A stretch of 64,000 nucleotides of DNA from Thalassovita aquimarina (GTDB lineage Bacteria; Pseudomonadota; Alphaproteobacteria; Rhodobacterales; Rhodobacteraceae), in NCBI RefSeq assembly GCF_018219815.1, contig NZ_JADMKU010000001.1:248001-312000 (forward strand), written 5' to 3'. The notes beneath the pieces are model-generated. The model was not told where the DNA came from. It was given only the letters and a program-made list of their open reading frames with translations, and did not search any database. Made by a program: the position numbers and the translations under genes. Shown here piece after piece: positions 25,175 through 33,044 of this stretch. The stretch's first letter is position 1, and every line of letters begins with the position of its first letter.

Positions 25175-25477
25175 ATGCCCGATGTGACCATCGTTTACTG
25201 GCGCGATATCCCGGCGCAGGTGATCGTCGGGAAAGGCCGCCGCGGCGCCAAGAAGCCTTTGCCCGAACGGTTCGAACAGGCGATCGACCGCGCCGCGATG
25301 AAGGTGGGAGCGTCGGATACCGACGCCTATCTCGCCGAATGGCGCAAGGCACCGGCTTTTGCGGTCGAGGGCGATCCCGCCGAAGTGGTCGCTGCCGAGG
25401 TGGCGCGGCTGGATACCGAATACGATACCGCGCGACTGAAAGCGCTGATCGACAACGAAGGATGGGAAAAGGCGTGA
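25175..25477 (+). CDS. Virulence-factor (Virulence_fact) family small protein
   Basis: This 100-residue protein starts MPDVTIVYWRDIPAQVIVG; the longer frame from 25043 has no support. The pattern matches the small Virulence_fact family, usually found beside folate/corrinoid methyltransferase genes in Rhodobacterales. The name is historical and says nothing about pathogenicity. It lies 32 bases before the MetF-like gene (or overlaps it if GTG 25474 is used). A structural role in the methyl-transfer cluster is likely but undefined. Confidence 0.8.
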   Translation: MPDVTIVYWRDIPAQVIVGKGRRGAKKPLPERFEQAIDRAAMKVGASDTDAYLAEWRKAPAFAVEGDPAEVVAAEVARLDTEYDTARLKALIDNEGWEKA

Positions 25478-25509
25478 GCCTGAACCCGAGAAAACTCAAG
25501 GAGGCCGTG

Positions 25510-26439
25510 ATGGCATTGCTGAATTTCCGCAGACGCCCCGACACCCAGTCGCCGGTAAACGCCGAGATCGAGGCCTTTCTGAAAGGCTATTCGATCGAGG
25601 TGATGCCGCGTACCGCGGAAAAGGTGGACAACTTCCGTGATCTGCTGCCGGAAGGCACCCGCGTCTATATCGCCCATATCGACGGCACCCCGATCGAGGA
25701 CATGGTGGCGACCGCCGCGCGGCTGGCCGCAGACGGTTTCAACGTGATGCCGCATTTCCCGGCGCGGATCATCAAGGACGCCGCGACGCTGGCCGACTGG
25801 ATCGCGCGTTACCACGGCGAAGCCGGGGTGAAGCAGGCCCTGCTGCTGGCCGGCGGCTTGGCCGAACCGGCCGGGGAATTCGAATCCTCGATGCAGCTTC
25901 TGGAAACCGGGCTTTTCGACAAGGCCGGGTTCGAGAGGCTGCACATCGCGGGCCATCCCGAGGGCAACAAGGATATCGATCCCGATGGCGGCGACGCGCA
26001 GGTGATGGAGGCGCTGCGCTGGAAGCAGGCGTTCAACGACCGCACCGATGCTGAGATGGCTCTGGCCACCCAGTTCTGTTTCGAGGCGAAGCCGATCATC
26101 GAATGGGCGAACCGCCTGAGCGACGAGGGTATCGACCTGCCGATCCATATCGGCATCGCCGGTCCGGCGAAATTGCAGACCCTGATCAAGTTCGCCGTGG
26201 CCTGCGGCGTCGGCCCGTCGCTGAAGGTCCTGCAAAAGCGCGCGATGGACGTGACCAAGCTGGTGCTGCCCTATGAACCGACCGATGTGATCGCCGAACT
26301 GGCTGCGCACAAGGCGGCCAATCCCGATTTCAACATCGAACATGTTCATTTCTTCCCGTTGGGCGGCATCAAGACCAACGCCAACTGGGCCATCGAAAAC
26401 GGCGGCGCTTCGGCGACCCCCGCCAGCCAGCAAGGATAA
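25510..26439 (+). CDS. Methylenetetrahydrofolate reductase-like protein (MetF family)
   Basis: This 309-residue TIM-barrel protein has the MetF pattern (VYIAHIDGTPIEDMVATAAR, then NVMPHFPARII; LLLAGGLAEP; HIAGHPEGN). MetF reduces methylene-THF to methyl-THF with FAD. The chosen ATG has AAGGAGG five bases ahead; GTG 25474, overlapping the previous stop, is the alternative. It is followed after four bases by a methyl-THF:corrinoid methyltransferase, so the pair would supply methyl groups to cobalamin, or run in reverse to oxidise them. Confidence 0.88.
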   Translation: MALLNFRRRPDTQSPVNAEIEAFLKGYSIEVMPRTAEKVDNFRDLLPEGTRVYIAHIDGTPIEDMVATAARLAADGFNVMPHFPARIIKDAATLADWIARYHGEAGVKQALLLAGGLAEPAGEFESSMQLLETGLFDKAGFERLHIAGHPEGNKDIDPDGGDAQVMEALRWKQAFNDRTDAEMALATQFCFEAKPIIEWANRLSDEGIDLPIHIGIAGPAKLQTLIKFAVACGVGPSLKVLQKRAMDVTKLVLPYEPTDVIAELAAHKAANPDFNIEHVHFFPLGGIKTNANWAIENGGASATPASQQG

Positions 26440-26443
26440 CAAT

Positions 26444-27502
26444 ATGACCCGCACCATCGTTGAATCGAAAACCAAGACCGCGATCATCGGCTTCGATCAG
26501 CCCTTCTGCGTGATCGGCGAGCGGATCAATCCCACCGGGCGCAAGAAACTCGCCGCCGAACTGGAAGCGGGCGATTACTCGACCGTCGAAAAGGATGCGT
26601 TGGCGCAGGTGGCCGCCGGGGCGACAGTGCTCGATATCAATGCCGGGGTGGTCTACAATTCCAACCCCAACCCGAACGAAACCGAACCGCCGCTGATGCG
26701 CGACCTGATCAACCTGGTGCAGGGCCTGGTCGACGTGCCGCTGTGCATCGACAGTTCGGTTCCGGCGGCCCTGGAGGCCGGTCTGGAGGCCTGCGAAGGG
26801 CGCCCGCTGCTGAACTCGGTGACGGGCGAAGAGGAGCGGCTGGAATTCGTTCTGCCGCTGGTGAAGAAATATAACGTGCCGGTGGTGGCGATTTCCAACG
26901 ACGATACCGGCATTTCCGAAGATCCCGACGTGCGCTTCGCGGTGGCCAAGAAGATCGTCGAGCGCGCCGCGGATTTCGGCATTCCGGCCCACGACATCGT
27001 GGTGGACCCGCTGGTGATGCCGATCGGCGCGATGGCGACGGCGGGCAACCAGGTATTCCAGCTGGTCCGCCGCCTGCGCGAGGAACTCGGCGTGAACACG
27101 ACCTGCGGCGCTTCGAACATTTCCTTCGGCCTGCCCAACCGGCACGGCATCAACAACGCCTTCCTGCCGATGGCGATGGCGGCGGGGATGACCAGCGCGA
27201 TCATGAACCCGGTGGCCTTGCCGGTGACGCAGAAAGCGATCGCCGAAAAGAAAGAGGCGGTCGCCGCCTCGGGGATCATCCTGCCCGCAGACATGGACGA
27301 CGAGAGCTTCGTGCAGATGTTCGGCCTGGGATCCACCCTGCCGCGCGCCGGTTCGGAAATGACGGCCATCCGTGCCGCCAACCTGCTGACCAACAACGAT
27401 CCGCATGGCGCCGACTGGATCAGGACGAACAAGGCCCCCGAGGCCGCGGGCGGTGCCGAAGGTCGCGGCCGTCGTGCCGGCGGGCGCCGTCGCCGGGCCT
27501 GA
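26444..27502 (+). CDS. Methyltetrahydrofolate:corrinoid protein methyltransferase (pterin-binding, MetH-domain-like)
   Basis: This 352-residue protein has a dihydropteroate-synthase-like barrel (IGERINPTGRKKLAAEL, DINAGVVYNSNPNPNETEPP, LCIDSSVPAALEAG, NSVTGEEERL, NISFGLPNR). It equals the folate-binding domain of cobalamin-dependent methionine synthase as a stand-alone unit. It would move a methyl group between methyl-THF and a corrinoid protein encoded elsewhere. The last 20 residues form an Arg/Gly-rich tail (GRGRRAGGRRRRA), possibly for nucleic-acid or partner contact. It may be part of a split methionine synthase or of methylamine/betaine demethylation. Confidence 0.88.
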   Translation: MTRTIVESKTKTAIIGFDQPFCVIGERINPTGRKKLAAELEAGDYSTVEKDALAQVAAGATVLDINAGVVYNSNPNPNETEPPLMRDLINLVQGLVDVPLCIDSSVPAALEAGLEACEGRPLLNSVTGEEERLEFVLPLVKKYNVPVVAISNDDTGISEDPDVRFAVAKKIVERAADFGIPAHDIVVDPLVMPIGAMATAGNQVFQLVRRLREELGVNTTCGASNISFGLPNRHGINNAFLPMAMAAGMTSAIMNPVALPVTQKAIAEKKEAVAASGIILPADMDDESFVQMFGLGSTLPRAGSEMTAIRAANLLTNNDPHGADWIRTNKAPEAAGGAEGRGRRAGGRRRRA

Positions 27503-27522
27503 TGCGCCCCTGAACAGAAGCA

Positions 27523-27557
27523 CGGGCCGCGTCCGCCTCCGGGCCGGACGTGGCCCG
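27523..27557. other. Strong 13-bp hairpin downstream of the methyltransferase gene
   Basis: The arms 27523-27535 and 27545-27557 pair over 13 positions with one G-T wobble around a nine-base loop. It lies 20 bases after the methyltransferase stop and between convergent genes. No T-run follows, so it may end transcripts with Rho or protect the mRNA 3' end. Confidence 0.6.
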
Positions 27558-27651
27558 GTCGCGTTCAGCGCCGGGCAACCGCGACATACGGCGCATGGCA
27601 GGGGGCATTCCGTCAGCCGCGTCCGGACCTTGGCAATCCCGAAAGAAACGA

Positions 27652-28260
27652 TCAGACGAGGTTCAGGTCGCGCGCGATCATCGCGGCATGGGTGCGGTTG
27701 CGCGCCTCCAACTTGCGGCTCAACGTTTTGACGTGCAGCTTGACGGTCACTTCCTGCACGTCGAGATCGCGCGCGATTTCCTTGTTCGCCTTGCCCTCGC
27801 AGATGCCGCGCAGCACATCCATTTCGCGCGGGGTCAGGTTCAGGCCCTCGTGGTCCTGTCGGTTCGATTCGAGGAAATGCTGCGGCGCGTAGATCCCGCC
27901 GCTCAGCAAATGCCGGACGGCACTGATCAGGGTTTCCGGCGCGATCGTCTTGGGCAGGAATCCTTTTGCCCCCGCCGCCAGCGCCCGCCGCGCCACATCG
28001 GGACTCGCGGTGCCGGAAATCAGGGCGACCGGCTGGCCTTGATTGGCCTCGATCGTGCGCAGCAATCCTTCGGGCAGGGTCATGCCAGGCATGGTGAAGT
28101 CCAACAGAACAAGGTCATATGCGCCGTTTCTCGTGATCAGTTCCAGGGTTTCATCAAGATCGGAGGCCTGATCCACGCGCATTTCCCCGGCATCACGAAT
28201 ATAGGCGGCAAGCGTTTCCCGAACGAGATCGTGGTCGTCCGCGATCAGAATTTTGTTCAT
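27652..28260 (-). CDS. NarL/FixJ family response regulator
   Basis: This 202-residue regulator has a receiver domain (ILIADDHDLVRETLA; phospho-accepting Asp in VLLDFTMPGM; Lys in FLPKT) and a C-terminal LuxR-type helix-turn-helix (LTPREMDVLRGICEGKANKE, then VTVKLHVKTLSRKL). The ATG at 28260 has GGAG ahead. It diverges from the gene for a periplasmic protein and a membrane hybrid kinase ending in an HPt domain. It is the natural end point of that phosphorelay and probably regulates the shared 180-base control region. Confidence 0.92.
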   Translation of the reverse strand: MNKILIADDHDLVRETLAAYIRDAGEMRVDQASDLDETLELITRNGAYDLVLLDFTMPGMTLPEGLLRTIEANQGQPVALISGTASPDVARRALAAGAKGFLPKTIAPETLISAVRHLLSGGIYAPQHFLESNRQDHEGLNLTPREMDVLRGICEGKANKEIARDLDVQEVTVKLHVKTLSRKLEARNRTHAAMIARDLNLV

Positions 28261-28441
28261 CAGAAATGCTCCACCAGGTGCTGATATGGCACTTTGCAAA
28301 TCGTATGGGATGCGCCACAAGACTACGCATTAAGACACAATCAATATTATTATACATCACAACCTATACACCGGGATAGGGCACTGGACGACTTTCGCCA
28401 ATATGGCGATCTTAACCCACGAGGTGGGAGAACGGACCAAC

Positions 28442-28978
28442 ATGATGCGCATCTTATCAGCCATACTGACCTTGGGGCTCGCCAGTATCGGTATCGGTGT
28501 TGGGCCGGCAGGTGCGCTGGCCGATAATGGGGCCGTTGCAAGTCCCGCGTCGGTTCAGCAACAAGATAGCGTGCTGGAAGTCCTGTATGACGACGGGTCC
28601 GGTCGCAAACCTGTCCAGCTGACGCTGGATCAACTGCGCGAACTGCCGCGCTCCGGGTTCCGGACCACCACGGTATGGACCGAGGGGGAACAGCATTTCG
28701 AAGGGGTCTGGCTGAAGGATCTGGTCGCTCATCTGGGGGTGAGCGGCGGGAATTTGGAACTGAGCGCCCTGAACGAATACAGGGTGGAAATCCCGGTCGA
28801 CGACATCGATACGAGCGAGGCACTGATCGCCTATCTGCGCAATGGCGAACCGATGTCGGTCCGTGACAAGGGGCCGCTCTGGATGGTTTTTCCTTATGAC
28901 CGCCACCCAAAATTCAAAACCGAAACCACTTTCGCCCTCAGCATCTGGCAGCTGGACCGCATCACCCTTCTGAAGTAA
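28442..28978 (+). CDS. Periplasmic SUOX-fold (oxidoreductase molybdopterin-binding domain-like) protein
   Basis: This 178-residue secreted protein has a signal peptide (hydrophobic stretch from ILSAIL to about residue 27, cut near GALADN). The mature part has the pattern RTTTVWTEGEQHFEGVWLKD and ends FALSIWQLDRITL. That matches short relatives of the sulfite-oxidase-type molybdopterin-binding domain, but no cofactor-binding cysteine is evident. It precedes a membrane hybrid kinase by 66 bases. It may act as a sensory partner in the periplasm, as TorT does for TorS, rather than as an enzyme; that is inference. Confidence 0.78.
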   Translation: MMRILSAILTLGLASIGIGVGPAGALADNGAVASPASVQQQDSVLEVLYDDGSGRKPVQLTLDQLRELPRSGFRTTTVWTEGEQHFEGVWLKDLVAHLGVSGGNLELSALNEYRVEIPVDDIDTSEALIAYLRNGEPMSVRDKGPLWMVFPYDRHPKFKTETTFALSIWQLDRITLLK

Positions 28979-29044
28979 CGCCAAGCCACAATTTTCCGGA
29001 TATGGTGACTTGGCAGGACCGGAAAAGTCGGTAGGTTCAAGGTG

Positions 29045-31609
29045 ATGCGAGCGCTCCTGAAAAAAACGGGCCACGGACGCGTGGTCCAGATCATCCTTCT
29101 ATGTCTGGGCATCGCGGTTGCTCTGGTGCTGTCGGTCCAGCTTTGGGCACTGTCGGCGCGCAAGATTCAGGAACTGCGCAGTTCGCAAACCGATAATGTC
29201 GTCTGGACACTTGGCCAGATCGAGGTGGAATATCTGCAGCTCAATCTCAGCCTGAAAAACCTGCAGCTCGGGATCGGCGACCCGGCCGTGGCCGCAAACG
29301 AAGTTCGGCGCCGCTTCAACGTCTATTACAACCGGGTCGAAACGCTGCGGGTCAGCCCGCTTTACAGTTCAGCGCTAAGCGCAACCGACAGCTTGGAAAT
29401 CGTCGCGGCCCTGAAAGAACAAAACGATCGCCTCGCGCCGCGGATCGATGCCCCCGACGCGGAGCTGATCGCGGATGCCGCCGCCCTCTCGGATGATTTC
29501 GGCACCGTCGCCAATACCGTCCGGCAGATGTCGACGCAGGGAAATATCGTCGGCGCGGCGCAAGGCAAGGATGCGCGCGAAGAAGTCGGTGAGATCATGA
29601 AGCGCCTGTCGTTCGTCACCGCGCTTCTGATGGTGCTGCTGGCCACGCTGGCCGGATTGTTTTTCCGCCTCAGCCAGCAGAACGCGCGCCGCGCCCTCGA
29701 ACACAAAACCACGTCGGTCCGGTTGGCGGAAGTTCTGGGCACCACCCCCGACGCCCTGATCGTCACCGACGGCGACGGCCGGATCGACAATTTCAACGCT
29801 GCGGCTGTGGACCTGCTGAAGATCGATCGTGAAACCGCCATCGGGAGGGTGTTCCGGTCGCATCTCCTGGATCGGGACGGCAACGTTATCGCGCTGCCTT
29901 TCGTCAAATCCGGTCGGATCGCGGGGCGCGAACTTGACCTGCGCGCCGCCGACGGAAGCATCGTGCCGGTCGAGGTTTCGCAAGGCGTGGCCGAAGTCGG
30001 GTCGGACAGGTTCTATGTCTATTACCTGCGCGATATCACCGCGCGCCAGAAGGCCGAACAAGCCCTGATGCGGTCGCGAGACGAGGCGCTTTCGGGGCAG
30101 AGGGCGAAATCGCGGTTCCTCGCGGTGATGAGCCACGAAATGCGCACGCCGTTGAACGGCATCCTCGGCGTGGTCGACCTGATGCGGGACAAAACCCCGC
30201 ACAGCCAGCAGGAAATCGACCACTATCTCGACTTGCTGCAGCATTCCGGCCAGACGTTGTTGAACCACGTCAATGACGTTCTTGATATCGCCCAGCTCGA
30301 AGCGGACGGCATCACCCTGACCGAGGCGCCGTTCGATTTCGACGCGATGATGGAGCGCCTGATGGCCCCGATGGAGGTCGCGGCGGCGCGGCGCGGCGAC
30401 AGGTTGCGGCTGGAAACGCATCCCGACCGGATCGGCGCGTTCATCGGCGACGAACAGCGGCTGTACCAGGTTCTTCTCAACCTCGTCAGCAACGCGGTGA
30501 AATACACCGACAACGGCGAAATCAACGTCACCGTCACGGCGCAGCCGAAACCGGGCGGCGAAAAGATCAGCCTGGAAGTGCAGGTGCAGGATACCGGGAT
30601 CGGCGTGGCCGGGGACGAGCAGGCGCGGATTTTCGAAGACTTCGTCCGCATCGAGGACGTGAACCGCGCCCGGCGCGAAGGCACCGGTCTGGGGCTGGGC
30701 ATCGCGCGCCGGATCGTCGAGGCGATGGGCGGCGAAATCGGCGTCGAAAGCATCCCCGGCGACGGCAGCATTTTCTGGTTCCATGTCGAACTTACCCCGG
30801 CGGACGCGGACAAGCTGGCCCGGCCCGAGGAAGAGGACAGCACGGAGCAACCGCTTCAGGGGCAGTCGGTCCTGGTGGTCGAGGACATTCCAACCAACCG
30901 TTTCGTCCTGCGCGAACTGTTGCAACGCGACGGCAACAAGGTGACCGAGGCGGTCAACGGCAAGCAAGGGGTCGATCTGGCCCGCCGCACCCGGTTCGAC
31001 CTGATCCTGATGGATATCAACATGCCGGTGATGGGCGGGGTCGAGGCGGCCCGTCTGATCCGGCAGGAGGGCGCGTCGCGCGACAGCCGCATCGTCGCCG
31101 TCACCGCCCATGTCTTCGAGCAGGACAAGGCGCTGTTCCACGAAGCGGGCATGGACGCGGTGGTGTCGAAACCGGTCAGCCGCAAAAGCATACGTGCCGT
31201 TCTGAGCGGAGAGGGCGGCAGCGATACCAATCGCAAGACGGCGGTTCTGCTGGACGAGGATCACCTGTCGCAGCTGTTGCGCAATCTCAGCGCCGAGCGC
31301 GCGGACACGCTGCTTTCGGGACTTTGCAAAGAGGCGCCGGAGGTCCTTCAGGCGCTCGCGGCGACCGACTGGGACGCTCCGGGAGATATCGGTGAACGAA
31401 TCCACGCGTTGTCCGGCGCGGCGGCGATTGTCGGCGCGCACCGGTTCCGCAACGCGCTCAGCCGGCTTGAAGACAGCCTGACAGCCGACCAGCCGCAGGA
31501 TTTGAGCGGCTGGGCCGACCTGCTGACGACGCTTTGGGAAGAAACCCGCACGGCGCTGAATGCGTTCAGGAAGGCCCACGAACAGGACCCGGCAGCAGGG
31601 GAAAGCTAA
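29045..31609 (+). CDS. Membrane hybrid sensor histidine kinase with HPt domain
   Basis: This 854-residue kinase has two membrane helices (about residues 14-36 and 190-210) enclosing a periplasmic sensor of about 150 residues. A PAS domain follows (LGTTPDALIVTDGDG), then HisKA with His364 in SHEMRTPLNG, HATPase with GTGLGLG, a receiver with Asp657 in LMDINMPVMGG, and a C-terminal HPt with His787 in HALSGAAAIVGA. This is a complete His-Asp-His relay in one chain that needs only a terminal regulator, encoded divergently at 27652. GTG 29042 could also start. It is co-oriented with the SUOX-fold gene. Confidence 0.93.
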   Translation: MRALLKKTGHGRVVQIILLCLGIAVALVLSVQLWALSARKIQELRSSQTDNVVWTLGQIEVEYLQLNLSLKNLQLGIGDPAVAANEVRRRFNVYYNRVETLRVSPLYSSALSATDSLEIVAALKEQNDRLAPRIDAPDAELIADAAALSDDFGTVANTVRQMSTQGNIVGAAQGKDAREEVGEIMKRLSFVTALLMVLLATLAGLFFRLSQQNARRALEHKTTSVRLAEVLGTTPDALIVTDGDGRIDNFNAAAVDLLKIDRETAIGRVFRSHLLDRDGNVIALPFVKSGRIAGRELDLRAADGSIVPVEVSQGVAEVGSDRFYVYYLRDITARQKAEQALMRSRDEALSGQRAKSRFLAVMSHEMRTPLNGILGVVDLMRDKTPHSQQEIDHYLDLLQHSGQTLLNHVNDVLDIAQLEADGITLTEAPFDFDAMMERLMAPMEVAAARRGDRLRLETHPDRIGAFIGDEQRLYQVLLNLVSNAVKYTDNGEINVTVTAQPKPGGEKISLEVQVQDTGIGVAGDEQARIFEDFVRIEDVNRARREGTGLGLGIARRIVEAMGGEIGVESIPGDGSIFWFHVELTPADADKLARPEEEDSTEQPLQGQSVLVVEDIPTNRFVLRELLQRDGNKVTEAVNGKQGVDLARRTRFDLILMDINMPVMGGVEAARLIRQEGASRDSRIVAVTAHVFEQDKALFHEAGMDAVVSKPVSRKSIRAVLSGEGGSDTNRKTAVLLDEDHLSQLLRNLSAERADTLLSGLCKEAPEVLQALAATDWDAPGDIGERIHALSGAAAIVGAHRFRNALSRLEDSLTADQPQDLSGWADLLTTLWEETRTALNAFRKAHEQDPAAGES

Positions 31610-31636
31610 TCGACCCCGGGGCGTTTGGCCCGGGTG

Positions 31637-31663
31637 AAAAGATCGGCCGCGTGCGGCCCGATC
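31637..31663 (-). terminator. Terminator of the tRNA-Ser gene
   Basis: On the minus strand, a GC-rich stem with one bulge (GATCGGGCCGC with GCGGCCGATC) is followed by TTTT. It lies 23 bases past the tRNA 3' end. Confidence 0.7.
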
Positions 31664-31685
31664 GGGTGTCATTCTTGGGAAAGAA

Positions 31686-31775
31686 TGGCGGAGAGACAGG
31701 GATTCGAACCCTGGGTGGGCTTGCACCCACAACGGTTTTCGAGACCGCCCCGTTCGACCACTCCGGCACCTCTCC
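31686..31775 (-). tRNA. tRNA-Ser (anticodon CGA)
   Basis: Read on the minus strand, the acceptor stem is GGAGAGG paired with its complement, and CCA is encoded at the 3' end after discriminator G. The anticodon loop reads CTCGAAA, giving anticodon CGA (31739-31741 on the + strand), which decodes UCG serine codons. A long variable arm (GTGGGTGCAAGCCCAC) and a TTCGAAT T-loop confirm a class II serine tRNA of 90 bases with CCA. It lies between the hybrid kinase and a DUF2059-like gene on the opposite strand. Confidence 0.96.
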
Positions 31776-31795
31776 GCGGGGGTCTGTGGGAGGTG

Positions 31796-31824
31796 CGTTT
31801 AATGACTCTTTTGACGGGTGGCAA
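31796..31824 (-). promoter_or_regulatory. Candidate promoter of the tRNA-Ser gene
   Basis: On the minus strand, TTGCCA (31824-31819) and TAAACG (31801-31796) are separated by 17 bases and end about 20 bases before the tRNA 5' end. The -10 box is a weak match. Confidence 0.4.
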
Positions 31825-32026
31825 GGGCGTTTCATGCGAATTTCGAAACTTTTTCGGACCGCCGCTGATCGGGCGAAGAAAACCGCCCCGACGCGCCCGC
31901 GCTTGAGCCGTGCTCTCAGCTGGGCTAGGTAGTACTATCTGTTTTGATATATTGTCGAATTTGCCCGGTTCCCGGACAGCGCCTGTCCGACCAATGCGCA
32001 TCGGGTCCAGTTTATTGGGAGGCTGC

Positions 32027-32845
32027 ATGCGCCGTTTTCTCTTCATACTCAGCATGCTGGTGCTGACAGTGCAATCGGCCGCTGCGGCGACGCGGGCGGA
32101 AATCGACAATCTGTTCGACCTGCTGCGGATCGAGGAAATGCTGGAAGTGATGCGCGACGAAGGCATTGCCTACGGTGACAGCCTGGCCGACGACATGCTG
32201 CCGGGCGGCACCAGTCCGGGCTGGCAGGCCATTGTCCGGCGCATCCATGATCCCGAGAAAATGGGAGAGATCCTGCGCACCACGTTCGACGACAGCTTCG
32301 CCGATGCGGACCCGGTGCCGCTGCTGGAATTCTTCGGCAGCGAGATCGGGCGGCACATCGTCGAACAGGAACTGGAGGCGCGGCGCGCCTTCCTGGATCG
32401 CGATTTCAGTGACAGGGCGGTGGAAAAGTTCCGCGCGCAAGAAGAACCCCATGATCCGCACCTGGCAGCCATCGACCGCTTCGTGTCGGTCAATGACCTG
32501 ATCGAATACAACGTGTCAGGCGCGCTGAACGCTAATTACATGTTCTTTCTCGGCCTGGCCCATGGCGGTGCCATCAACCTCAGCGACGAAGACATCCTGC
32601 GCGAAGTCTGGGCGACCGAGGAAATGACCCGCACCGATACCCGCGACTGGATTTACGGCTACCTGATGGTGGCCTATGACGCACTGAGCATTGCCGAGAT
32701 CGAAGCCTATACCGCCTTGGCTGAAACTCCGGCGGGGCAGGCGCTGAACAAGGCGCTGTTTGCCGGCTTCGACGAGATGTACAGGCTGATTTCGCTGTCG
32801 CTCGGGCTGGGACTGGCCCTGCAGATGGAGGGCGAAACACTGTGA
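32027..32845 (+). CDS. DUF2059-domain periplasmic protein
   Basis: This 272-residue secreted protein has a signal peptide (MRRFLFILSMLVLTVQSAAA) and cleavage near residue 21. GGGAGG four bases before the ATG fixes the start; the frame from 31910 is only an extension. The mature part is helical and acidic. It contains a DUF2059-like segment (AETPAGQALNKALFAGFDEM) close to the C-terminus, and a similar FFGSEIGRHIVEQELEARRA segment earlier. The function is unknown; family members are periplasmic or outer-membrane associated. Confidence 0.82.
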   Translation: MRRFLFILSMLVLTVQSAAAATRAEIDNLFDLLRIEEMLEVMRDEGIAYGDSLADDMLPGGTSPGWQAIVRRIHDPEKMGEILRTTFDDSFADADPVPLLEFFGSEIGRHIVEQELEARRAFLDRDFSDRAVEKFRAQEEPHDPHLAAIDRFVSVNDLIEYNVSGALNANYMFFLGLAHGGAINLSDEDILREVWATEEMTRTDTRDWIYGYLMVAYDALSIAEIEAYTALAETPAGQALNKALFAGFDEMYRLISLSLGLGLALQMEGETL

Positions 32846-32847
32846 GG

Positions 32848-32874
32848 CCGGAAAATGCCGGGATTTTCGGCGTT
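32848..32874 (+). terminator. Possible terminator after the DUF2059 gene
   Basis: CCGGAAAAT and ATTTTCGG form an imperfect eight-base-pair stem followed by CGTTTT, three bases past the stop codon. The loop and tail are modest, so strength is uncertain. Confidence 0.5.
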
Positions 32875-32879
32875 TTGCC

Positions 32880-32908
32880 TTGACTTGCCGCCATTAGTCG
32901 ACAATAAG
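32880..32908 (+). promoter_or_regulatory. Candidate sigma-70 promoter of rplU-rpmA
   Basis: TTGACT (32880-32885) and AATAAG (32903-32908) are 17 bases apart. Transcription from about 32915 would give a 130-base leader before rplU, beginning with a hairpin at 32918-32939. Confidence 0.5.
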
Positions 32909-32917
32909 CGCGCATCT

Positions 32918-32939
32918 CGGGCAGGGCTTTCTCTGCCCG
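32918..32939 (+). other. Hairpin in the rplU leader
   Basis: CGGGCAG and CTGCCCG form a seven-base-pair stem with an eight-base loop, followed by TTGTTATT. It lies at the very start of the predicted rplU transcript, so it may act as a leader attenuator, or as a 5' stabiliser. Confidence 0.45.
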
Positions 32940-33044
32940 TTGTTATTGTAATGACTGTCTGAAAAGACGCGCTGTTCGCGGTGGCTCGCGCCTCAACGCC
33001 CCGGAAGGGGGACCACAGAACGCGGTAAAACGAAGGAAAAGCAA

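Noticed and set aside
24952-25510. Long N-terminal extension of the MetF-like gene
   Set aside because: The open frame continues upstream by chance; it would overlap the Virulence_fact gene, and the AAGGAGG site marks the start at 25510.
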